Below, one piece after another: positions 23,283 to 34,430 of a stretch of DNA of 64,000 bases. Position 1 is the first letter of the stretch. Each line of letters opens with the position of its first letter. This DNA comes from Ceratobasidium sp. AG-K. Taxonomy: Eukaryota; Basidiomycota; Agaricomycetes; Cantharellales; Ceratobasidiaceae. The stretch is from the NCBI GenBank assembly GCA_037039685.1, contig JAWNGF010000013.1, positions 145,001 to 209,000 on the forward strand, read 5' to 3'. Below the pieces are notes generated by a model. The model saw only the letters and a list, made by a program, of their open reading frames with translations, was not told where the DNA came from and made no database searches. The translations under genes were made by a program, and so were the position numbers.

Positions 23283-24468
23283 ATGTCGTTGTCCATTCAC
23301 AACGCAGCGCTTCAAAGTACGCAAGCTCACCAGCCGATGCAACGTCGCTCGATTTACTCACTGAGATAAATTGGAAGACCAGGCTTCGTTGGTGCGATCC
23401 TTGTTATCGGCGGAGCCTAAGCTTTTGGACGCAAAGGACGCGGTATGTGATCCGAACCGAATTGGGTTAACTCTGACATTTGATTGTTACACAGGATGAG
23501 CGCACTCCTCTACACTGGGCAGCATCCTCGGGGGCCATTGAGATCGTGCAAGATTTGATATCTAATAAGGCAGTGGTCGACGCCAAAGATAATTCGGGAT
23601 GGACGCCACTAATGATAGCAGGTGGGGGCTATTGGTTCTGATTTTAATTATTTCCTAAATCCTCTCAGTTAGCGCCGGTCACGAGAATATTGTACAAGAA
23701 CTACTAGGAGCGGGGGCGAACGTCAATGCCACGAACGATAAAGGACTTACCCCCCTGTAAGCTTAGAGTTGGCCAAGTTTTCAGATACTCACTATACCAT
23801 ATATATGCAGGCACTATGCAGCCTCGAAAGGAAGAGTCGATGTATGCACGCTCCTCACCTTATACCTTTGCGGTACACTGATCATTGTCGTAGATTGGCA
23901 AGGTGCTCATCTCTCGAGGCGCTGACGTGAGTCCTGGAGTCGGTATGATCATTCCCGCATTAATCTTCGATCATTGTAGATCAATGCCAAGGATCGAGCC
24001 AACCAACACCCTCTGTAAGAAGAGACTGCTGTTTGTGAGTAGCCTCAGCTAATTGTATCCTTGAATAAGGCATCGGGCGGCGACCGCGGGTCACGATGCA
24101 TTTTTGGCTATTCTTCTGAATCCCCCGGAGGGTCGACCAAAAACGCGTCTCAACACTGGAGATCGTCTCGGTCGGCCACTTTATCCTCTCCGTTGCTTCG
24201 TTGAACTAATTCAATATGCATCTAGGTAACACTCCCCTACATCTCGCCCTCGACTCTGCGCACGCCGCAGCAGCCGTAGTTTTGATTGAGGCTGGTGCCG
24301 ATCGGTCAAGAGTAAGTCCACACCTTACCAACTTGTAGATATCACATATAGACTAATATAATACAGAACAATGCGGATGGACAAACCCCTGAAGAACTGG
24401 ATGGTGTTGGAGGGCAGGAGCAGAAGAGAGCTCGTGAATACATCATCCAACGATGTGGGCCCGCTTGA
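23283..24468 (+). CDS. PSMD10: Gankyrin/Nas6-like ankyrin-repeat proteasome chaperone
   Basis: About eight short exons from ATG 23283 (MSLSIHNAALQ) to TGA 24466-24468. Exons encode consecutive ankyrin repeats: DERTPLHWAASSGAIEIVQ, NSGWTPLMIAVSAGHENIVQELLGAG, DKGLTPLHYAASKGRVDI, a less regular HRAATAGHDAFLAILL repeat, and LGNTPLHLALDSAHAAAAVVLIEAG. A short tail, DGQTPEELDG, follows. Six to seven repeats in about 230 aa with this tail is the architecture of gankyrin (PSMD10/Nas6), which binds the Rpt3 ATPase during assembly of the 19S proteasome. Other short ankyrin proteins look similar, so orthology is likely rather than certain. It is divergent from the ABHD11-like gene. Confidence 0.75.
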
Positions 24469-24479
24469 ATATATCATAA

Positions 24480-25175
24480 GATCCGCTCTATTGTTCACGC
24501 TAATTCTCACTAATTGGAAGAACAATCAAGATAATTATCGAACAGAGCTAATATCACGAGCTCTCTGACACAATCGGCGCACATAAACAGTCCGATATCA
24601 TGACATTTCCCTTGTCCCATTGGCTGTATAAACTAGGGTTCCCAACAATGAACTCCATCCCCGCCTGGCGAAATGTGTCGTGCATAGCACTGACATTTCC
24701 TCCTTGAAGCCATAGATTCGTGTTATTGGAGATGTATCGAGGCCACTATACCTCTGTCAGACCCAAGAAGTCAGGATGTGCATGACGATGTGACATCGGC
24801 GTACCTGTACGAGAACCAATAATTGGATTGGGGTTCAAGTTATAGGCAAAAGATGCCCTGGAATATACGGTCAAAGAAAGTCATCGAAGCCCCAAATCAC
24901 TTACCAATAACAGACTTTGCAAGCTCAAATAGTTCAGCGGAGGATGTGTTGGGAATTGCTTGAAAGACGAATAATATTCCGCCGGTATGGCGAACACCTT
25001 ATCGAGCACCGTATAACGGGGGCCTAGTAGTGGGTAGGAATTGAGGAAACGTGTATGACCTGATTATAAATGACGCCTTCAGTACAATTTAAGACCTCCA
25101 GGTTAGAAATCAAAAGAGTTTGCCATGCTTCAACACCAAACTGAGCGGCAATTCTCAAGTAATCTCTCTTTGGTA
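24480..25175 (-). CDS. Unrecognised multi-exon protein (fragment)
   Basis: Coding-like exons on the minus strand are joined by good GT/AG introns. The exon at about 25170-25065 reads RDYLRIAAQFGVEAWQTLL. The one at about 25023-24904 reads RYTVLDKVFAIPAEYYSSF and ends PPLNYLSLQSLLL. The one at about 24857-24810 reads SFAYNLNPNPIIGSR. The last, at about 24720-24600, reads LWLQGGNVSAMHDTFRQAG. An acceptor at about 25177 implies exons further upstream, which I could not trace. I do not recognise the family, and no catalytic motif is evident. It could be an intact gene whose 5' end lies in 25.2-26 kb or a remnant. It converges with the gankyrin-like gene. Confidence 0.4.
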
Positions 25176-27170
25176 CCTATATGCGCAACCCAGGTCGACA
25201 TGAAGTCAAGAAGTTAACCACATTGGAAGTCGAAGATGCATTTGATGCGAAAAGGGTGCCCTCATCAAGTTGGCCATACGGTGGGTGCCTTTCCGTAAGG
25301 GATTTAGAAAAAACCACCGTCCTAAACTGTTCCTTCGGGACGGTTCGGATTCGGCCCGAGCACGTGAGATCGTGCCAGGTAAGGCTGCCGGTGTGACCAG
25401 GCCGTTTTGCCTTTCCGCAAGGGCGGTCTATGTAAAACAGAAAAGGCTTTCTAAAACTAAATATGGAATTAAACACCCCTTTACTCCTGCACCAAGGATG
25501 CCCCGATGACCCGGTGAATACGTCTCCGGTGCCATATGTTGTACTCAAAGTACAAATTGGATAAATGGGGGCCCGTATGGCTGTTCAAGGAGCTTGTTTT
25601 GTGTAACTATCCTATGAACTATCCTGAGAACTAGGCTACGGCGACGGAGTCGACCTGGCGTATCGCACACTGCTTACAGGCAACGACAGCCATGCCGTAC
25701 TCCGATTTATGCGATCCTAGGAACGTTATGCAGCTTGTCCTGCAATTGGTGTTACCATTTTGCCCCCACTGGTACAGAAGCCAATGGCAAGCTGGACTTG
25801 AGAGATATTGCTTTTTCTTTTTTTCCCTTTTGATCCAGAATCTATTGTCTCTTGACGGGCCCGTCATGTAAGACATTACCCATATACAAGATGCCCTGCT
25901 GTTGACCACCCATTTACCCGGCACGGCGTGCTGGCCCATCACCTCGCCGCTACCCGCCCACTCCCGAGCGTTTATACAGGTCCCCCGGATGTCCGCCCCC
26001 CAACCCTCCGGCGATCGACATAGCAGATACCGTAGTCCGAAGCCAGCTCTTTTTATATAGTCAATTAGATGTTTGGTTCCCTTCCCGGTTGCAGTAGATC
26101 CCTGAAGGGCCGCAGCGCCGCCCCAAGCGCACAGTCCCTCCCAGCTCGTAGTTGACTAAGCATCGGGCAACTCACGAGAACGTGTTGAACGGTTTCGGGG
26201 TTCCAATCATAAAGTCAGCAGATTCGTTCAGACATTGCTAACCAACAGTACCTCGAATATATGTGTGTATATATCCATTTTACACATAGACCGAAAAGCG
26301 CTTGCTCTCAAATCACATTGATGATACGGTCCACCCCTGAGCAACATAATGGCGTGTTTATGGTGTAAGACGATACTATGGGTTGATGTATTGACTCAGG
26401 CTTATACGATCAAACTTCCACCAGTGATTAGATTGGGCGCGGGTCTGTGGGGGACAGGGTTTGTGGAGAAGCGAGATATATGGGAAGGACTTTACAGTAC
26501 TAGTTTTCGCGCAGCTACACTGGCGTATGATCAGAGAAAGGGGGAGAAGCACGCAGTGGCTGAAACTCTGTTGGTGAATTGGAGGCAGACAGCCCACATA
26601 TGACTGATAGAGCACAAGCACATATCCAGTGCGGTACCTGGGGGCTCGTAACACAATACGGGCTAGTTGATAAGGACCACACGGCCCCGGGGCCGTTTGG
26701 CTCCATTGGTTTGGCCGAGCGCTCATTCGAATACATACAGTATCCAGATCGAGCAAATGCGCAATCTTCCCGAACAAATCACGGCCTGAGGGATTGGTTT
26801 GGTAGGTTATGCGCCGTCGGGTACGATTGGCCGAGTTTAACGGGCGCTCATGCATATAAATAATGCGCAGTCGATTGTGCGACAAAGTAAGGACTGTTCC
26901 CATATTTGGGATAGCGTGGGCTTAAACAACTCACGAAGAAGGCTTAGAAGCTTCTACGAGATAGGCGCGTTGACAAACCTGGGATTACTAAGTGCTACAA
27001 GGCCATCGCTGTAGATGGGCAATCCAACAATCATAACTTGAAACGGAAGGTTGAAATTACGAAAGGCATCGTCGCTCGCACAGTTGGCACCTGAGTTCGC
27101 AGCTGACTAAGCGACTTGCCAGCCCCGAGTGGATTACGTTATCCCAGCGCTCCCATCCCACCACCTCACC
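25176..27170. other. Region without a supported gene
   Basis: Apart from possible upstream exons of the unrecognised minus-strand gene (25.2-25.6 kb), I see no supported coding exon. The overlapping plus and minus ORFs at 26349-26903 lack coding character and recognisable domains. The right end contains the promoter of the DUF4604 gene. Confidence 0.4.
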
Positions 27171-27930
27171 ATGCCTCCGCGGAACAAAGATCCCACGCCT
27201 CACCAGCTTTCTTCTCGGTTACAATACTCCCAATCAGCACCATCTTTCTTGCGAGCACTTCAAGCACAAGTAGGGGGGCAACTATCGTCTCAACGCCATG
27301 GTCGAGGAGGCGATGACGAGGAGCCCGAGGTAGCAAATTGGCCCGAAGAGCCAGAGGATGATGGAAATGTTTATAACCCCGACTGGGGTAAGGATGCTTC
27401 CGAGGGTGGTCGCCCCCCTATTCCCTCTCGCCCGCCGATTCCCTCACGTCCGCCGATACCTACGCGACCAGGTGGATCAGAGTCAAATAAACCGCATGGA
27501 GGGAGAAACGGGACTCCAAGTGAAGATGAAGAGGACAGTGGCGATGAGAAGCCCCAGGTGGTCGTACTAAAAGAGGGAAAACACCTTTCGTTGGAGGAGG
27601 TTGAGCGCGAAAAACGACGAGGTTAGTTGTGTTGGCCCCAGTTTCATGAACAACACTCATGCGAGTTTAGCCAAGGGACTTTCAGATGAAGAGCCGACGA
27701 GTGTTGGTGATTCATCCAACGAGCCGGCCAAAAAGGAGAAGCCCTCAAAGCCCAAGTCACAGGCATTTTCTAACCCAAATGTGTCGACGGGAGCAAAACC
27801 CAAGGCCAAGCGAAAAGCGATTGGGGAGGATGTAACTAGCCAAAACGATAAAGATAAGGGATCGACCAAACCAAAGAAAAAGTCAAAGAAAGAGTCAAAA
27901 CTGTTAAGCTTCGGGGACGGAGAAGACTAG
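27171..27930 (+). CDS. DUF4604 (KIAA1143-like) protein
   Basis: Two exons, 27171-27621 and 27671-27930, joined by a 49-nt GT/AG intron. The total of 711 nt gives 236 aa and closes in frame at TAG. The start MPPRNKDPTPHQ is the first in-frame ATG. The N-terminal LQYSQSAPSFLRALQAQVGG, the acidic middle, the block EKPQVVVLKEGKHLSLEEV and the end LLSFGDGED match the KIAA1143/DUF4604 family at both of its conserved ends. Between them are three repeats of RPPIPSRP type and a Lys-rich tail. The family is eukaryote-wide, small, disordered and of unknown function; the basic C-terminus suggests a nuclear protein. Confidence 0.8.
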
Positions 27931-28077
27931 CTCGCTCCACGCATATGTTTTGGTATTCATTATATCCATCGTCTCGGCTGTCCACGATGCAATATTTTTT
28001 AGTCAACAATTACATCACCATATCATCGTAATTGCTCCAGTACAACCAAAGGAATTGTAGACACGGGTATCGCTTGT

Positions 28078-29048
28078 TTATTCAGGCCTTACTTTTCCTC
28101 GGCCTTGCTTGATCGCTTTCTAAGGAAAATAACTCACTCAGCCGCCCAAGCCCAAGACACATAGGCACTGAGGAGCTCACAGTTCTTTGTTTAGCCTCCT
28201 TCTGAGCGCGCTCGAACTTGGCTTCGTGCTTCGCGACCCGTTTGAGCTTTTCATGGTCCGGTGGTTTGGGTATGCAATTTGAAGCTGCCAGCTCAATCTG
28301 GTCGTTGATCTGTACAACGAGTTGAGACAAGGCCGTGCCATTGAACAGGCAGACGTACCTTTTTGACACACTCGGCGAGATTCTGGCTCTGAGAGCGGTG
28401 AACGTCGCTGGAAATTTGAAGTGAATCGTTGCGTGCGACATAATATGTCGGCTTGGGATCCGAATAAATGCGGGAACGGGTGCAGTTGGAGTATGCTCAC
28501 ATGGGTCCTTAAGTCGCCTTTTGCCCATGAGGGTATCCAACGACACTGGAGCGGTAGACGTATGGTAGCCTTGGTGTTTGTTTTGTTTACATGCTATAAC
28601 AGATGTAGGTTGAGTCCCATTCCAAAGATGCAGATCATTACCGGCTAACCTGCCCTCCTGGACCGCTGCTCCTCGAATATCCCACTTCGAATTCTCTTTT
28701 GGGAACGCCGCCCCGTTCACTAAACAGTTTGACCCAACTTCGAGCTAGTTCTTTCGTATCTTCCTGTGATTGATTGATACAATTAGGGATATTTTAATCG
28801 TAGGGGTCGGTAAACCAACCGTCTTGTCCGAAAAAGTAGCGATATCTGGGGGAAGGGGTGCACCCTCATAGTTAGGGCCATCTGAATGAGCTACCCATTG
28901 GAAATTTTGAGAAATATCATTCCGCAGGGCAGACGTGCAAATCGGGCGAGACTGGAAAGTTGACAAGGAGAGCAATATGCGGGTTGAGAACGTTCGAGAC
29001 TGTATCTGCGAGGCGAGCGGACTTCTGCACCTGTCTAGAATGCCTCAT
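28078..29048 (-). CDS. ICT1-like mitochondrial peptidyl-tRNA hydrolase (RF-1 domain)
   Basis: Minus-strand gene of about six short exons ending at TAA 28078. After exon KELARSWVKLF, the catalytic RF-1 domain reads SRSSGPGGQ (about 28690-28665), HVNK then TNTKATIRL and WIPSWAKGDL (about 28600-28505), and YYVARNDSLQISSD with HRSQSQNLAECV. A basic KRVAKHEAKFERAQKEAK tail follows, ending GRGKVRPE. GGQ is the motif that hydrolyses peptidyl-tRNA; a basic C-terminal tail that enters the mRNA channel is typical of ICT1/Pth4 ribosome-rescue factors. The usual NVNK is HVNK here. The start is unresolved: the first long exon has no in-frame ATG, and the ATG at 29048 joined by a 5' intron ending near 28960 is my best guess. 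Pseudogenisation of the 5' end is the alternative. Confidence 0.7.
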
Positions 29049-29889
29049 CGTAGAGTTCTTTGTTCACGATATCGGGCTTACGCTATAGGGCGACTTCGCG
29101 AAACGATGGTCGCTGGATTGGTCGAAATGGAGAACATGATGGTGGCTCTGGATGTGTTGACCGTTGTTAGTGGACAGGGTGGGGCGCCATCACGTGAGCG
29201 AAAATGCAGTGCAGAACGCTCCTTGCTCGCCCCATGCCCGAGCCAAGTACGCCCAGCGCCGAGGAACACATTCGCGCAGCTATATTCGCCCCCGTGCTAG
29301 GCACAAGAACTTCCCACTCTGAACTGTTCACCCAAATATAGACGATTACCCTCGGTCGGTGCCTGCACGCTATAAAACCTGGCCAGCCACTGGTCCAGAC
29401 AAACACGCAATCTGTGATACCGATAGTGCAATCTTACGGCTTCGGGATGGGGCTTGATGATGTTCAGGCACTGGTTAAGCACGGGGTCAATGGAGGCACT
29501 GCGCTGCGACCGGGCGCCTTTCACCGGGCTCGGAAGATGACCTCCGTTCTATAAGGTGAACAGGGATAAGAATTGGTAGAGCTTAATCAAAGCTCCAAGA
29601 TCACATACCTGGGCGGGGGCGAGCTATTACTGGATGACACGAAATTAGGGTCAGGGCGGTGTATGCGCGCCTCTTGATAGTCCAATCCGAGCTCGTCGAT
29701 TCGCCGTTTCCTGGATTGGTTGTTCCGGCTCAACGGAAGTGTCCTTTCTGTTCTATCTGAGGGGGTTCACCAGATTTGCGTTCGAGTGTCGACACACATT
29801 GCGCCAATCCTCATTGCTGCGACCCTGGCCAGCTATAAAGTCGCCCAGAGGGGCCTCGAACGATATCATCCCATTCTTGAATATCTCCA
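29049..29889. other. Intergenic region without a supported gene
   Basis: Divergent spacer between the ICT1-like gene and the DyP peroxidase gene. Short ORFs on both strands lack splice support or recognisable motifs. Confidence 0.5.
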
Positions 29890-31777
29890 ATGGCTCAAGC
29901 TCCTCTCCCAGGTCAACCTCCCAACGTGGATGTTCTTAAAGATGTCCAAGGCGACGTCGTGTGAGCTCGCGCCTGCCCTTCCGAATGCCATTCTGTTGCT
30001 TACAAGCACTTTCAGTCTCGGCTTTCCAAAAAAGAAACAAGAGTTTATCTTCTTCGTAATCAAGAAGCCTGGTATGCAACAGTGACATTATACCAGTACC
30101 CATGGTGAACGCTGACTTTCGCGGTCATCGAAACTAGATGATTTCAAGGAGGCCCTGCCTCGTTTGAACATTTCGTCGACGGAGGAAGTAGTCGCAGCCA
30201 ACGCCCAAATCGCTCAGATCAAGCGCGAGTCCCCTGGCTCACTAGCGCCTGTCGGCTTCCTCAACATTGCGTTCTCCAAGAAAGGCCTGGACGTGCTTGG
30301 TGTCACAGGCAACCTCGGGGACCAGCCGTTTGTGAATGGCCAACGCGACGGCGCGGAATTGCTCGGAGACTCCAATACACCTGGGTCAGATAAGTTCGAC
30401 CCTGATTGGGATCTCGGATTCAAGCAAACAATCCATGGCATCCTTAACGTGGCTGGCGAGTCGTGGAAGTCCGTTGGCGAAAAACTGGATCACGCGAAGA
30501 ACGTTTTTGGGCAGTCTATTCAGGTTGTCCATAGTCTCAAAGGGTCTGTCCGCCCGGGCGATGACAAGGTTAGTCAAAGTCGTTGTCCTTGTGCGGTATC
30601 CTGAATCTTTTTTTACGCTACAGGGTCGCGAACACTTTGGATGGTATGTTTCACTTTTCGGGGTTATATATTCGGGACTGATGTTTCATTCCAAAGGGAG
30701 GACGGCATCTCCAACCCCGCTGTTAGGGGCGTAGGTGTGGACGGCCAGGGAACTATTCTACCAGGACAACGCCCCATCGACGCAGGTAGGCTCAGTTTGA
30801 GACGTGAGATCCTGTGAACTTGATTCGATTTGACCTGTTAGGTATTATTCTTCGCGGATTGGAGGGTGACCTTGACCCACCCCCACCCGGCGGCATTCCT
30901 ACCTGGGGGGTCGGAGGCAGTTTCCTCGTTTTCCGCCAGCTGGAGCAACACGTCCCCGAGTTCCACCAATTCTTGAAACTGGAGGCAGCTCGACTCGGGG
31001 ATCCCTCAGATCACGCAGTCGAGTTACTTGGAGCCCGCTTGGTTGGCCGTTGGAAGAGCGGTAAGACCCACCTTTTCTGGTTAGTTATTTGGTTGACCAA
31101 GCTTCCATTAGGTGTCCCAATCCAGCGTACGCCTGACTTGCAAGACATCCCCGACAAGGGCAAGGACAAACAATTCAACAACGATTTCTCCTATCCCTCA
31201 GACCACGGTGATGCGGGGCAAGAGCTCTGCCCATACGCAGCGCATATACGCAAGACCAATCCACGAAATGACCTTGCCCAGTTCGGTCCTGCGGCTGTTG
31301 ATCGGACCAGCATCATTCGAGCTGGTATTCCATACGGGCCCGGTAAGTTTGATGATTTTATACGATAGCGCGATATATTAACCCGTTGATAGAACTTACC
31401 TTTGACGAAAAGGCGGAAGAAGTGACCGAATTGGAGCGCGGTCTGGCATTTGTATCCTACCAGAGCTCTATCGAAAACGGATTCAAATTCATGCAGGAGT
31501 GTAAGTTACTTTTGCTTAGTTATCGGATATTTCTAAGCATCTATGCGTTGCAGCTTGGGCCAATGACCCCAATTTCCTTCCGCCTCGACTTAGGGGTGTG
31601 GAAGTTGGGTTCGATCCGATTATTGGTCAGAAAGGAGGCGAGGCGCGTGAGACCTGGGGTACTGCCGCCAGCGGATTCAAGGTCACTGGCATGCCCGAGT
31701 TTGTCAAGTCTCGTGGCGGAGAGTACTTCTTTGCTCCTACCATCCCCGTTTTGAAGCGTGCATTTGCCGCCGAGTAG
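29890..31777 (+). CDS. DyP-type (dye-decolorising) heme peroxidase
   Basis: About nine exons from ATG 29890 (MAQAPLPGQPPNVDV) to TAG 31775-31777. The DyP hallmark GWEDGISNP, containing the catalytic Asp of GxxDG, is split by an intron between Trp (about 30642) and Glu (about 30698). The proximal heme His lies in CPYAAHIRKTNPRND (about 31230-31270), and the distal Arg in IIRAGIPYGP (about 31315-31345). Preceding blocks include GFLNIAFSKKGLDVLG and SFLVFRQLEQHVPEF. The ORF ends FFAPTIPVLKRAFAAE. DyP enzymes use peroxide to oxidise bulky dyes and lignin-like substrates and are frequent in wood- and litter-associated Agaricomycetes. I see no N-terminal signal peptide, so secretion is not supported by this start. 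The gene appears intact. Confidence 0.88.
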
Positions 31778-31906
31778 ATAGTTGAACGTGTTGTCATACC
31801 TGTAAGACTCTGAATGATTGCTTCAATTAACAACGTTCTATTGTCGAGTTTGTTTCAATGTGACGTGGGATTTAATCGACAAAACAAGTTATCCTACAAG
31901 TATGAC

Positions 31907-33759
31907 CTAAGCAGCGTCAAACGCAGACACCTTTTTCCTAGCCCAAGGAGCCCTCTTCTCACCCCCTACAGATCCCTTTGTGAACACTACCACCTTCCCA
32001 GCCCGTCCAGCCCTCCCCGCTCTCCCCGCTCGATGAATAAAATCAACCTCGTTCCGGGGTTCATCGACAATAAACACCGAACGAACCGACGGCGCAAAGT
32101 CCAACCCGCGGGAAAGTAGCGAGGTCGTGATAAGCACGTCCGGATCCCCTGGGCTAGACTCACGTTTCGAACCCGGGAGGGGCTTCAAAAACGCCTCGAT
32201 GTGCTTGTTGCTCCCCCGCTGCCGGTCCTCGGCTCCGCTCGTCATGCATACACACCGTACGCCCTCGGATTTCAAGTATGCGCCCAACTCGTCCACCTTT
32301 TTCGACCGGTTGCAGAATATGACGACTTTGCTTCGGGTTTTCCATCCTGGGTGCAGGCGAGTTTCTTCGGCCCAGGTGTCTTGGAGTTTTCGAAGGATGG
32401 TGGGGTTGCGGTTTCCGGGTCTGCGGTCCCAGTTGACGTGCTCTGTTTGGAGAGAGGCGGGGAGACGGTGAAGGTCGGGCGTGGTCAGGCGGGTGAGTTG
32501 GCGGTGGTATTTGGTGAGGTAGGTATCGAGTTGAGCAGAGACTGTTGCGGTGGTGAGAATCAAGTTGAACGGAGTTTGGATGGATTGGAGGATGGACTCG
32601 GTGTAGAGTGCAAAGTCAGGGTCTAGGACTCTTTGTTAAGTTTCAGTTCTACGATTTTATATTGATAAACTCACCGAATAGAACGTCTGCCTCGTCTACC
32701 ACCACCCACTCAATAGCATCAAATCCCATCTTGACCTCTCGCTCGAATTCCCGAGTAACGGTATCGGCTTGACCCGGTCGCATCGGTCCAACACTATTCC
32801 TCCCACCGGGCCGAGTCAAATCGAGTACTCTCGCCGGAGTTCCGACTACGACATCCAAAGGTCGTCTTGTCGAGCTCGTAGGTGCACCAATCTGCAACCC
32901 CCCTGACGCATCCGGAGTCAAAGTTACATCATGAGGGAGCTCTCTTCCGGAAAGCGCAGCCGCGTTCCCAGTCGAGAGACAAACGCTCCTCAACTTTGTA
33001 TCCGGGGCATGAGTCAAATGCGAAAGCGTCGACTTGACTTGTCTCGCGAGTTCGTGTGTCGGAACGAGAACCAGACCTCGTGGAGTGGCTAGATTGGACG
33101 CAGGTGGGGCGGAAGATTCACTCGCTTTGAGAGCCTGGACGAGAGGGAGGAGGTACGCTAGACTCTTTCCCGATCCTGTTTCGGCGGCGAGGAGAGTTCC
33201 GTCTCCGGCTGTCACTTTTCCGTCGTGGAAGAAATGGGAGAGAGATAGTGCTTGGACCGGGCTTGGTTTCGCACTGGATCCGAGGAGTTCGTGGATTTGC
33301 GCAACGAGGCCAGGAAGGAGAGGTGGTCTCGTAAATCGGGATTTAGACGCAGTAGGAATGTGAGGAGCTGCGTCTCGATTGGAGGTTGGAGACTCGGGGA
33401 GGCCGATGATGAGTTTTCGTTCGCGTGGTCGGAATTTCTTGGGTTTTGGGGATGTTTCCGAGGATTTGTCTGGTAGTGACTTGGCGAGTTTCATGAGAGA
33501 GTTTGCGGAAAGGACTGGGCGAAAGGTAGATTTTGGACCTTGTGCTGGTTTCTCTGCTAATCGTGCTCGCGCGGGGACGAAGCCTGGGGCATGTTGTACG
33601 ATTTGTATCTGGAATAAAGTTGATCTAGAAAGACTTACGTTGTCCACGTTTACCAGCTCCATATTGAGGACGCGCCTCTACCAGACTCGAACTATGGAAG
33701 CTTTCTCTAGAGACGCGAAGGCCGGTAGCCGGGAAGCGGGAGTGCAGACGAGCTAACAT
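31907..33759 (-). CDS. MRH4: MRH4-like mitochondrial DEAD-box RNA helicase
   Basis: Three exons on the minus strand, ATG 33759 (MLARLHSRFPATGLRVSRES, a presequence-like start) to TAG 31907. Introns lie near 33637-33608 and 32675-32626. Motifs in order: PSPVQALSL (Q-like), AAETGSGKS (motif I, about 33195-33170), PTHELARQV (Ia), DVVVGTPARVLDL (Ib), VDEADVLF (II, about 32700-32680), LTTATVS (III, TAT for SAT), KVVIFCNRSKK (IV), TTSLLSRGLDF (V) and HRAGRAGRAG (VI, Ala for the usual Ile). MRH4 helicases act in mitochondrial large-subunit assembly. The assignment rests on the presequence, the TAT and the HRAGRAGR variants. Its 3' end lies 130 bp from the convergent DyP gene. No disruption seen. Confidence 0.82.
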
Positions 33760-34101
33760 GACTAGTGTTGTAAATTACTATGTTGCAGCGGGTTCATATG
33801 CAAACTGGATTTTTTGTCTCTCGGTTTAATTTGGGTGATGCGAGGTTGACGGCATATTGTGGTGAGGGACAGTTGATGGACGCTCGCTGCAGAGGCAAAA
33901 TTAATTTGAAATTCGTGGTGATGATCTTGCCAACCTGAGCGAGCGCCAAATGTGGGTCAGTTTAATGGTCAAGTATGTGCGGACTGTAATAGCAAAGCTT
34001 CAAGAGGCAGACAAATTTGTATTTCAAGCCTTTGAGCTCTCATTTGGTTGACTTTCGGGATTGGAGCGAGGCGGGGTATGGTTTTATATTGCAATCCGCG
34101 G
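33760..34101. other. Spacer upstream of MRH4
   Basis: A 342-bp spacer between the helicase start and the stop of the uL30m gene, both on the minus strand. No ORF. It should hold the helicase promoter. Confidence 0.4.
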
Positions 34102-34429
34102 CTACAATGAAGCCGTCTCATTCCAGCCTTTAACCACCTGATACCCCCTCACTGCCTTTCTCTCGGCCCTCATATCGGCCTTTGTCTTGACCTCGCTCGC
34201 TGGGACGTTCTGTACCGCCACCAACTCTTTTACTCGAAGAATCTTTCCCGCTGCTTCCGGAGTATGGCGCTGGAAGACGGTAGCGCCTAGTCTGTGGATG
34301 CCAAGTGCTTCAAGAGTTCGTTTAGATGCTTTCGGGAGTCCGATGGCTGAGCGTCGGAGGGTTATGCGGTAATGAGTGGGCGTGGAAGTAGCTGCGGGTG
34401 AAGACCCAGAGGCCGCGACCGTTAATCAT
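34102..34429 (-). CDS. MRPL33: Mitochondrial ribosomal protein uL30m, with an apparent 1-nt insertion
   Basis: The open frame ending at TAG 34102 reads HYRITLRRSAIGLPKASKRT, LEALGIHRLGATVFQRHTPE and GKILRVKELVAVQNV, the L30 ferredoxin-like fold of mitochondrial uL30. This frame has no ATG and is closed upstream by TGA at 34428-34426. An ATG at 34429 in the neighbouring frame opens MINGRGLWVFTRSYF, which looks like a mitochondrial presequence. The two frames differ by one base, and removing one of the two T's read on the minus strand at about 34386-34387 would join them into about 108 aa. So it is either a sequencing error or a real frameshift. The gene abuts the truncated lectin gene within 2 bp. 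Confidence 0.7.
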
Positions 34430-34430
34430 A

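Noticed and set aside
25250..25445. tRNA-derived SINE, suggested by GGTTCGGATTC near 25345 and small CCGTAAGG/CCGCAAGGG hairpins
   Set aside because: No A box at the right distance, no poly-A or simple-repeat tail, no flanking duplication.
26349..26903. Overlapping ORFs on both strands as genes
   Set aside because: No splice structure, domain or codon character; open by chance.
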